Shown piece by piece: positions 1 to 5,714 of a DNA stretch of 11,055 bases (positions are counted from its first letter, which is position 1; every line of letters begins with the position of its first letter). Source of the stretch: JAZDLO01 sp043801935. Lineage in GTDB: Bacteria > Actinomycetota > Thermoleophilia > RBG-16-64-13. The stretch lies in NCBI GenBank assembly GCA_043801935.1, contig JAZDLO010000122.1, positions 1 through 11,055 on the forward strand. The letters are read 5' to 3'. The notes under the pieces are model-generated. The model searched no databases. It was not told where the DNA came from and worked only from the letters and a program-made list of their open reading frames with translations. Made by a program: the position numbers and the translations under genes.

Positions 1-396
1 GGCATCATCATCAACATCGGAGCCGAAGGGGGACGCTCCGGCGACGGCCGCTCCGGGTATCCCATGCGGGCCGGCTATTGCTGCGCCAAGATGGGGGTCA
101 TCGGTCTCACCGAGACTCTGGCCCGCGAATGCGGTCCGCACGACATAAGGGTGAACTGCATCACCGCCGCCGCCGTCAAAGGCGCCCGGCTTATTCGGGT
201 GATCCAAGGTCGCGCAGACGCCAAGGGAATCCCCTTCGAAGAGGCGCTAAAAGCCGAGATGAAGCAATACTCCCTCGGTCGCCCCACCGAAGAGTACGAG
301 TTGGGCAGCACCGCCGTGTTCCTGGCTTCCGATGAGTCGAGTGCCATCACCGGCCAGACCATCATCGCCAACTGCGGCAACCATATGTGGGGCTAG
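1..396 (+). CDS. Short-chain dehydrogenase/reductase, 3' part (5' end outside window)
   Basis: Frame 1 is open from the first base to a TAG at 394-396, giving the last 131 residues of a classical SDR oxidoreductase, an NAD(P)-dependent cytoplasmic enzyme that interconverts an alcohol and a carbonyl. The catalytic Ser-Tyr-Lys set is visible: Ser at visible residue 13, then YCCAK with Tyr 26 and Lys 30. The Rossmann N-terminus with the cofactor glycine motif lies beyond the left edge. The segment aligns without any gap to residues 139-269 of the complete SDR at 4446-5255; by hand I count 18 amino-acid differences in 131, and the first 47 residues are identical. Both proteins end in CGxHMWG. It converges on the ThDP enzyme gene 57 bp downstream. 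An apparent internal start at 64 is not the true start, because homology continues upstream of it. The family call is secure; the substrate is unknown. Confidence 0.93.
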   Translation, partial: GIIINIGAEGGRSGDGRSGYPMRAGYCCAKMGVIGLTETLARECGPHDIRVNCITAAAVKGARLIRVIQGRADAKGIPFEEALKAEMKQYSLGRPTEEYELGSTAVFLASDESSAITGQTIIANCGNHMWG

Positions 397-432
397 GAAG
401 AGGTTCTCGGACTCAGGAGCGATGTGAGGGGG

Positions 433-453
433 TCGGGCGCCCGAAGCCCGGGC
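433..453. terminator. Possible hairpin between convergent genes
   Basis: The 57-bp gap between the SDR stop and the stop of the minus-strand ThDP gene holds two abutting GC-rich palindromes, TCGGGCGCCCGA at 433-444 and GCCCGGGC at 446-453. A short stem could form on either strand and act as a bidirectional terminator. There is no T-tract on either side, so this is only a weak structural call. Confidence 0.3.
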
Positions 454-2127
454 CTAGACCGAGGCCTTGTTCTCCACAAGTACCTCGATCAGCCGTGGCT
501 CCCCTGAGCCGACGGCGCTTCTCAACGCCGTGGCCACGTCCCGCGGTCGTGCCACCCTCTCTCCGGTGACCCCCATAGACCCAGCCATCATGCTGTAATC
601 CATGATGGGGTGATCCAATTCCATGCCTTCATGCTTCTCGTCCAGAGGGGAGTCCCCGAGGACCGCCTTGCGCACGAGCTTGACCTGGCGATAGGTGGCG
701 TTGTTGATGACCACAAAGGTCACCGGGATCCTGTACCGGGCCGCCGTCCACAGGCTCTGTATGGACCAGGCGGCGCCTCCGTCCCCTACGACGGCGATCA
801 CCTCTTTGTCCGGCAGACCAAGCTTCACCCCCAAGGCTCCGGGGAGGCCCCAGCCGATGCTGCCGCCCTTGCGCGAGCGGAAGAAGCTTCTGGGCCTAGA
901 TAAGCCAAGGACCTGTCTCAGTGTCGCGGAAGACGACCAGCATTCGTCCACGATCACGGTGTCCGGCCCCACGACCGCTTTGAGCTCCGCCATCAGCCGG
1001 GAGACAGATAGCGGCACGCGATCTCGCTCGTCATCCCATACGGCCTGCGACGCGGAATCCAACGCGGTCTTCTCTCGACCGATCTCCCTGGCCCGCGATT
1101 CCGCGCGCCCGCGCGCATCAGCGGGGAGCGAAGCCGCGAGGGCCGTGTTGAGCTCCGTGAGCACCGCCCCGATGTCACCTTGGATACCGCAATCGATCGG
1201 GAGATTCTTGCCGAGCTCCCAGGGATCGTCGTCGATGTGGATGATCTTGATGTTCGAGAGGTCCGGCGCCAGCGGATTGAAGAAGCCCTGAGCGAACAGC
1301 GAGCAACCCACCCCGACAAGCACGTCGACATCCTTCAAGACGTCCGCTGCTCCGGGTCCGGTCGGGTCCAGATCCCCCAGGTACTGAGGATGGGTCACCG
1401 GGAAGTTGACGTCCGCCATCCACGCCTGATGGACGCGGCATCCGGTCAGTTCGGCGAATCTGACGACCTCATCGAGGGCATCGCACCGGGCTACTCCACT
1501 CTCTACCAAGAGGAGGGGGCGCTTCGCCGCGGAGAGGATCCCCACGGCTCGAGTCAACGCCGCCATGTCCGGCCGCAGCCTGCAAAAGACCTCGGTGTTG
1601 GGCGCCCGCTCGAACTCCAGCTCTTGCTCCAACACGTTCTGCGGGATCGAGACGAGGACCGGCCCGGTGGGGGGCTGCATGGCCATCTTGAAGGCCCGCC
1701 GGATCGCCGTGGGGATGTCTTCCGCGTGCACGAGCTCGGTACTCCACTTGGTGTGGATCCTGCCTATCCCCACGGTGTCGCCGGACAAGTGCGGGTCATA
1801 TTGGAGCAGCCGGGTGTCGTTCTGACCCGCCGTGACCACCAGCGGAACTCTTCCCAGCTGGGCGTTGTAGAGCAGCGGGGAGGCCGCTGCGACGCCAGGG
1901 GTCGTATGCAGATTCAGGAATCCCGGTTTCCCCGATGCCCGGGCGTATCCCTCGGCCATCCCGGCACAGACGACTTCGTGCAGACCGAGGATGTAGCGGA
2001 TGTCAGGAGCCTTTTCCAAGGCGTCCATGAAGTGGATCTCCGTGGCCCCCGGTATACCGAAAACGTATTCCACACCCTCTTGGCGCAGCAGCTCGATAAG
2101 GGCCCGTTTGCCGGTAGTCTTCGTCAC
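454..2127 (-). CDS. ThDP-dependent decarboxylase/carboligase, benzoylformate decarboxylase/acetolactate synthase-like
   Basis: A 557-residue ThDP enzyme with the three usual domains: N-terminal pyrimidine-binding, central, and C-terminal diphosphate-binding. The cofactor-activating Glu is E51 in LGLHE. The diphosphate/Mg motif begins with GDG at 448-450 and ends in NN at 475-476. The text around VVTAGQ (98-102) and LWTAA (459-463) resembles benzoylformate decarboxylase more than housekeeping acetolactate synthase, and the length (about 530-560) fits both. His74 (LNLHTTPG) appears to match the active-site His70 of Pseudomonas MdlC, but the position of MdlC Ser26 is Ala28 and I see no counterpart of His281. 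An alpha-keto acid or aldehyde is therefore the likely substrate class, not necessarily benzoylformate. The start is GTG at 2125-2127, preceded by AAAGGCGG. The gene lies 37 bp downstream of the IclR gene on the same strand, probably as one operon. Acetolactate synthase-like or oxalyl-CoA decarboxylase-like activity remains possible. Confidence 0.88.
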   Translation of the reverse strand: MTKTTGKRALIELLRQEGVEYVFGIPGATEIHFMDALEKAPDIRYILGLHEVVCAGMAEGYARASGKPGFLNLHTTPGVAAASPLLYNAQLGRVPLVVTAGQNDTRLLQYDPHLSGDTVGIGRIHTKWSTELVHAEDIPTAIRRAFKMAMQPPTGPVLVSIPQNVLEQELEFERAPNTEVFCRLRPDMAALTRAVGILSAAKRPLLLVESGVARCDALDEVVRFAELTGCRVHQAWMADVNFPVTHPQYLGDLDPTGPGAADVLKDVDVLVGVGCSLFAQGFFNPLAPDLSNIKIIHIDDDPWELGKNLPIDCGIQGDIGAVLTELNTALAASLPADARGRAESRAREIGREKTALDSASQAVWDDERDRVPLSVSRLMAELKAVVGPDTVIVDECWSSSATLRQVLGLSRPRSFFRSRKGGSIGWGLPGALGVKLGLPDKEVIAVVGDGGAAWSIQSLWTAARYRIPVTFVVINNATYRQVKLVRKAVLGDSPLDEKHEGMELDHPIMDYSMMAGSMGVTGERVARPRDVATALRSAVGSGEPRLIEVLVENKASV

Positions 2128-2164
2128 GGTCTGTCCGCCTTTCTAGAGGAGAGAAGCTCGGCGC

Positions 2165-2983
2165 TCAACTCTTTCGGTAACCCAAAGCCTGCGATATCTC
2201 CGCGGCGGTCTTCTGCAGCGCGGCAGAGTACTCGGCCTGTTTCTTGGCGCCGAACCTTTCGACCGGAGCGACCACTGCCAGGCTCGCACGTACCTGCCCA
2301 GCGGCGTCGAAGACCGGCGCTCCCACGGCGCACATCCCCAGGTTCCACTCCTGCAGACCGAAAGCGACCCCCTGGCGTCGGATCCTCGCCAACTCGGCGG
2401 CCAGTGCCTCGGGACCGGTGGTAGTGTGGGGCGTACGCTTCTCCTGTGGCCGGGAGAGGGCCTCCTCTTGTGTCTTCTCGGGCTGGAAGGCCAAGAAGAT
2501 CCGGCTGTGAACATTGGCTAGGCCCGGCATCGAGAGCCCGACGGGGTTGTCGGGCTTGAACGGCCGGGGGGTGAGAACCCGGTCGGCGATTATGGTCACA
2601 TCGTCCGCATGCGTGGCCAAGATGACCGTCTCCGTAGTCGTCTCCGCCAATCTCTCCATGTAGGGGTGGGCGATGCGGGCGAGTTCAGCAGGGGACAGCA
2701 TCAGATACGTGCCTTTCAAGATGCTGACTCCTAAGTGATACGTTCCTTTGTCGGAGTCGTACCAGAGGTATTTGGCCTCCTCCAGGGTCTTGACCAGGCG
2801 AAAGGCCGTCGGGCGGGAAAGGCCGGCCTCTCTCCATATCTCCCCAAAGGTCCACGTGGGATTGTCGGAATCGAACAGGCTCAGGATCGATAGTCCCTTC
2901 TTCAGGGTGAGGGACATGGAGCCGTTCGTGACCTCCTCCGTCGCCTTCGTCTTGGTCCTGTCTCGCATGACGGTCGCCTTCAC
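2165..2983 (-). CDS. IclR-family transcriptional regulator
   Basis: This 272-residue protein has the IclR layout. An N-terminal winged helix-turn-helix covers roughly residues 27-85, with recognition helix SRPTAFRLVKTLEE at 56-69 and wing YHLG at 82-85. The effector-binding GAF-like domain follows to about residue 265. IclR proteins bind palindromic operators as dimers of dimers and respond to small organic acids or aromatics; they often control a divergently transcribed catabolic operon, as the arrangement here suggests. The first 20 residues are basic, polar and non-conserved. Two starts are possible: GTG at 2983 (GAGG 6 nt upstream) or ATG at 2968 (GAAGG 8 nt upstream, five residues shorter). 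I give the longer form. The gene leads the minus-strand pair with the ThDP enzyme and faces the M24 gene across a 250-bp control region, so it probably regulates both directions. Confidence 0.93.
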   Translation of the reverse strand: MKATVMRDRTKTKATEEVTNGSMSLTLKKGLSILSLFDSDNPTWTFGEIWREAGLSRPTAFRLVKTLEEAKYLWYDSDKGTYHLGVSILKGTYLMLSPAELARIAHPYMERLAETTTETVILATHADDVTIIADRVLTPRPFKPDNPVGLSMPGLANVHSRIFLAFQPEKTQEEALSRPQEKRTPHTTTGPEALAAELARIRRQGVAFGLQEWNLGMCAVGAPVFDAAGQVRASLAVVAPVERFGAKKQAEYSAALQKTAAEISQALGYRKS

Positions 2984-3070
2984 TCGTATCCTCAGATCCC
3001 TTGAAAAGCGGCGGGAACGGTTTCTCGCCTACAGTTGCTGTCGGGCGTCTCCACCAGTAATCCGCCACTG

Positions 3071-3099
3071 TTGACACCGGGTTGGCCCGGTGGTACGGT
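3071..3099 (+). promoter_or_regulatory. Sigma-70/SigA-type promoter for the M24-led cluster
   Basis: A perfect -35 box TTGACA (3071-3076) is separated by 17 bp from TACGGT (3094-3099), which keeps the first two bases and the final T of a -10 box. Transcription would begin near 3106, leaving a leader of about 130 nt before the M24 start at 3234. The spacing and the perfect -35 are direct observations; activity is inferred. Confidence 0.6.
3075..3092. promoter_or_regulatory. Candidate operator: 18-bp palindrome inside the promoter spacer
   Basis: CACCGGG-TTGG-CCCGGTG is a perfect inverted repeat with 7-bp arms and a 4-bp centre. It overlaps the last two bases of the -35 box and fills most of the spacer up to the -10 box, so a protein bound here would block RNA polymerase. 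The adjacent IclR-family gene is the obvious candidate binder. The site is GC-rich and unlike the AT-rich E. coli IclR consensus, so the pairing is inference. Confidence 0.5.
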
Positions 3100-3115
3100 G
3101 GCCATGATGCCCGAT

Positions 3116-3140
3116 AATAGAACGTACCTGTTCGACTATT
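3116..3140. promoter_or_regulatory. Second imperfect dyad just downstream of the -10 box
   Basis: AATAG (3116-3120) pairs with CTATT (3136-3140), and inside it AAC (3121-3123) pairs with GTT (3130-3132); a 3-nt bulge CGA lies in the right half. The dyad falls at about +10 to +35 relative to the predicted start of transcription. It could be a second operator or a leader hairpin. It is imperfect and may be chance. Confidence 0.3.
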
Positions 3141-3233
3141 GGACACTGTACCACAGGCGATCTTCGATCGGAAACGGCTAGTCAGGGTCCCGCGGGCACA
3201 CCGAAGATCTGGGCCGCCAAAAGGAGGCAGGGC

Positions 3234-4427
3234 ATGGAAGACCCCAAGGAAAGACTGAGTAAGAGCGTCTCCGATGCGGAGCTGGAACGTCGCTGGGGAG
3301 CGGTCCGTGCAGGCATGCGCAAGCGGGGTATCGACTACCTGGTCATGCAGAACTCCGAAGAGTTCATGGGGGGTATGCTGCGTTGGTTCACCGACTACAC
3401 GGCGCGGCACCAGTTCCCGATGACGGTCATTTTCCCCGTGGATGACGAGATGACGGTGATCAATTGCGGCGCGGCGCCGCCCGTTCCCCAGGTGTTTCCC
3501 CCGGCCTGGTTCGCCCGGGGGATAAAGAACCGCCTGGGCGACGTGTATTTCTCCACTATGCCCTACACCGCCTACTACGACGCCAGGCTGGCCGTCGACG
3601 TTCTCAAAGATAAGCCCACGGCCACCATCGCCTGGGTGGAACCCACTTTCATCCCCATGACCTTCGCCGACTACTTGCGGGAAAAGCTGCCCGGGGCCAC
3701 CTTTGTGGATGCCACCGAATGGGTGGACGCCATCAAAGTCCCCAAGAGCGCGGAGGAGATCGAGCTCATCAAGGGTACCTGCGCTCTACAGGACGCGTGC
3801 ATCGACTACCTAAAGGGCGTCATCAGGCCCGGTCTGCACGACTACGAGGTCTACGCGGAAGCCCACTACTACCTCTCCAAGAACGGAAGCGAGCGCGGCT
3901 TGGTGCAGGTGAACTCCGGGCCTCTGGGCACCATGGTCCCCTTCGACGTCCCCCGCTTCCAGAATCGAGTGATCCAGAAGGGCGACCAGGTCTCGGTGCT
4001 CATCGAGGTGAACGGCCCCGGTGGCTATTACGCTGAAGTGATGCGCATCTTCACCGTGGGGGCGGGGCCCACCCCGGAGCTCCAAGCCGCCTTCAGCACC
4101 GCCGTCGAGACCCAGAGGCTCATGGCCTCGCTGATGAAGCCCGGTGCTGAGCCCAAGGCCATCTGGGACAAAGCGGTCGCCTCTATGACCGCGGCCGGGT
4201 ATCTGGCTCCGGCCCGCTCCATCTCTCACGGGCAGGGAACGCCTCTGGTCGAGCGGCCCAACATCCGTCCCGACGAGACCTGGACTCTGAAGGAGGGGAT
4301 GAACCTGGCCGTGCACCCCTCGGTGGTGAAACCGCCCACCTGGAGCATCGTATGCGACAACTTCATCATCGGAAAAGACGGGGCGGAGAAGATCCACCGT
4401 TATCCCCAAGAGATCATCGTTGTCTGA
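3234..4427 (+). CDS. M24-fold (creatinase/prolidase-like) protein with degenerate metal site
   Basis: A 397-residue protein with the two-domain layout of aminopeptidase P, prolidase and creatinase: a creatinase N-terminal domain to about residue 165, then, after the VPKSAEEIELIK linker (169-180), a pita-bread catalytic domain. The conserved His332 sits in SHGQG, with Glu340 and Pro342 following. The usual five metal ligands (Asp, Asp, His, Glu, Glu) are largely missing. The first Asp pair aligns with IEVNGPGGYYAEVMR (E258, E268); the Glu in the EGM...EP motif is His361 (LAVHPSV); the last Glu is Cys374. The GYY...R segment (264-271) recalls metal-free creatinase. A hydrolase acting on a C-N bond without metal is plausible, but the creatinase His232 context is not recognisable, so this is not a confident creatinase. 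The start is ATG with AAGGAGG 6 nt upstream. It is the first gene of the plus-strand cluster; the SDR begins 18 bp after its stop. Confidence 0.88.
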   Translation: MEDPKERLSKSVSDAELERRWGAVRAGMRKRGIDYLVMQNSEEFMGGMLRWFTDYTARHQFPMTVIFPVDDEMTVINCGAAPPVPQVFPPAWFARGIKNRLGDVYFSTMPYTAYYDARLAVDVLKDKPTATIAWVEPTFIPMTFADYLREKLPGATFVDATEWVDAIKVPKSAEEIELIKGTCALQDACIDYLKGVIRPGLHDYEVYAEAHYYLSKNGSERGLVQVNSGPLGTMVPFDVPRFQNRVIQKGDQVSVLIEVNGPGGYYAEVMRIFTVGAGPTPELQAAFSTAVETQRLMASLMKPGAEPKAIWDKAVASMTAAGYLAPARSISHGQGTPLVERPNIRPDETWTLKEGMNLAVHPSVVKPPTWSIVCDNFIIGKDGAEKIHRYPQEIIVV

Positions 4428-4445
4428 TGGAAGGAGCGGAATTCA

Positions 4446-5255
4446 ATGAGCTACGACAGACTTAAGGACAAAGTGGCGTTCATCACCGGTGGCGGCAGCG
4501 GCATCGGCAAAGCCATCGCCAAATCTATGGTCGAGGAAGGCGCCACCGTGGTCCTGGCCGCCCGCAACCAGGAGAACTTGAACGCTACCGTCCAAGAGTT
4601 CGAAGCCATGGGCGGCAAGGCCCTTGCCATCCCCATGGACATCCTCGAGGAACAGGACGTCATCGACGCGGTCAAGAAGGCTATCGACACCTTCGGTCGC
4701 ATCGACATCCTGGTGAACAACAGCGGCATCGGCGGCCCCACGGCCTACGTGTGGGATCTGAAACTGGATGAGTGGAATGAGATCATCGGCGTCGACCTCA
4801 CCGGCAGCATGCTCTGTGCCCGGGAAGTCCTCAAGCACATGGTCCCGGCCGGCAAGGGGGGCATCATCATCAACATCGGGGCCGAAGGGGGACGCTCCGG
4901 TGACGGCCGTTCCGGATACCCCATGCGGGCCGGCTATTGCTGCGCGAAGATGGGGGTCATCGGCCTCACCGAGACTCTGGCCCGCGAATGCGGCCCGCAC
5001 AACATCCGCGTCAACTGCATCAGCGCCGCCGCCGTCAGGGGCGACCGCTTCGTGAGGGTCATGCAGGGCCGGGCCGATGCCCGGGGCATCGATCTGGAAG
5101 AGATGATCAAGATCGAGATGAAGCAGTACTCCCTCGGCCGTCCCACCGAAGAGCGCGAGTTGGGGCAGACCGCCGTCTTCTTGGCCTCTGATGAGTCGAG
5201 CGCCATCACCGGTCAGACGATCGTGGCCCATTGCGGCATGCATATGTGGGGCTAG
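4446..5255 (+). CDS. Short-chain dehydrogenase/reductase, complete
   Basis: A classical 269-residue SDR. The cofactor motif TGGGSGIG spans 14-21, the structural NNSG lies at 91-94, and the catalytic residues are Ser151, Tyr164 and Lys168 (YCCAK). Strand beta-2 ends in AARN (38-41) with Arg40 rather than an acidic residue, which suggests NADP(H), by family rule. Two cysteines sit between the catalytic Tyr and Lys. The C-terminus CGMHMWG is shared with the partial SDR at the left edge, and residues 139-185 are identical between the two. The start is ATG with AAGGAG 9 nt upstream. The gene lies 18 bp after the M24 gene and ahead of the EthD gene, so it is probably co-transcribed. It would oxidise a hydroxyl or reduce a carbonyl in the cluster's pathway; 3-oxoacyl-ACP reductase is the generic label such proteins receive, but the catabolic context argues against fatty-acid synthesis. 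Confidence 0.95.
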   Translation: MSYDRLKDKVAFITGGGSGIGKAIAKSMVEEGATVVLAARNQENLNATVQEFEAMGGKALAIPMDILEEQDVIDAVKKAIDTFGRIDILVNNSGIGGPTAYVWDLKLDEWNEIIGVDLTGSMLCAREVLKHMVPAGKGGIIINIGAEGGRSGDGRSGYPMRAGYCCAKMGVIGLTETLARECGPHNIRVNCISAAAVRGDRFVRVMQGRADARGIDLEEMIKIEMKQYSLGRPTEERELGQTAVFLASDESSAITGQTIVAHCGMHMWG

Positions 5256-5322
5256 GGGAAGAGGCGGGGGCTCGGTTTCGGACCGGCGCTTGGCTACCAG
5301 CACGGGCAAGACGACGGGGTCC

Positions 5323-5343
5323 GAGGAGGAGGTCGGAGGCTTG
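5323..5343 (+). promoter_or_regulatory. Ribosome-binding site deciding a TTG start
   Basis: GAGGAGGAGG at 5323-5332 is followed 8 nt later by TTG at 5341-5343. This is the only strong Shine-Dalgarno placement in the right frame upstream of the EthD domain. An upstream in-frame TTG at 5290 has none. Confidence 0.65.
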
Positions 5344-5700
5344 ATCAAGGCGGTCATCTTCGTCAAGAGGAGGAAAGACCTGACGCGAGAGCAGTTCAGG
5401 GACTATTGGCTCACGCAGCATTCGAAGCTGGAGAAGGAGAACGCCGAGAAGAACTGGGTGCGGAAGATCGTGGCGAGTTTCACCGTCGAAGACGACTCGC
5501 TACCCGAGCCGCCGTTCGATGGCATGGTGGAGCTCTACTTCGACAGCATCGAGGACATGAAGAAAGACGTGCAGGGCGAGCAGCGGAAGATCATGCGTGC
5601 GGACGAGGAGAACTTCTGTGACCACTCCGAGGAACAGCTGGTCGTCATCACCCAGGAGTACCTCATGGCAGTGAAGACTCCGTGCGAAACGACACTGTGA
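5341..5700 (+). CDS. EthD-domain (dimeric alpha/beta-barrel) protein
   Basis: A 119-residue protein that opens directly with an EthD-type domain: KAVIFVKRRKDLTREQF, then YWLTQHSKL with the conserved Tyr-Trp and His of the family. EthD-like proteins are small ferredoxin-fold dimers found in catabolic operons; some are required accessory proteins (for example for ether degradation by the EthABCD system), others are small-molecule lyases or isomerases. I choose the TTG at 5341 because GAGGAGGAGG (5323-5332) sits 8 nt upstream and the domain begins at once; an ATG in the same frame at 5191 would overlap the SDR and add a non-conserved Arg/Gly/Ser-rich stretch. The 85-nt gap after the SDR shows no clear promoter. 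The substrate-binding protein starts 14 bp after its stop, supporting one operon. Its role here is unknown. Confidence 0.82.
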   Translation: MIKAVIFVKRRKDLTREQFRDYWLTQHSKLEKENAEKNWVRKIVASFTVEDDSLPEPPFDGMVELYFDSIEDMKKDVQGEQRKIMRADEENFCDHSEEQLVVITQEYLMAVKTPCETTL

Positions 5701-5714
5701 AGGGGGAGAGGTAC

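Larger units (their letters stand above)
2984..3233. promoter_or_regulatory. Divergent control region between IclR gene and catabolic cluster
   Basis: This is the largest non-coding stretch in the window, 250 bp between the starts of the divergent IclR and M24 genes. It carries a plus-strand promoter (3071-3099), two dyad symmetries (3075-3092 and 3116-3140), a small CGATC/GATCG inverted repeat (3158-3170) and the M24 ribosome-binding site. I could not find a convincing sigma-70-type promoter for the IclR gene on the minus strand. I recognise no riboswitch or small RNA. Confidence 0.7.

Noticed and set aside
1180..2424. Plus-strand open frame of 414 codons
   Set aside because: It runs antisense to the ThDP and IclR genes, crosses both, is rich in Arg/Gly/Pro with no recognisable domain, and follows from high-GC codon use on the opposite strand.
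3090..3154. GTGGTAC (3090-3096) and GTACCAC (3148-3154) as a looping operator pair
   Set aside because: Only 7 bp, separated by 51 bp and not extended by flanking matches; chance is sufficient explanation.
2685..3410. Minus-strand open frame of 241 codons crossing the divergent promoter
   Set aside because: It overlaps the IclR and M24 genes and the control region; the product looks like frame-shifted reading of the IclR gene, not a protein family.
1..5255. Possibility that the two SDR copies are direct repeats of a composite mobile element
   Set aside because: Identity is confined to coding sequence, the copies differ at many silent sites, and there is no transposase or terminal inverted repeat; gene duplication is simpler.
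4443..5366. Minus-strand open frame of 307 codons
   Set aside because: It mirrors the complete SDR gene; the Asp/Ala/Val/His-rich product has no family motifs, whereas the SDR on the other strand has every expected motif.
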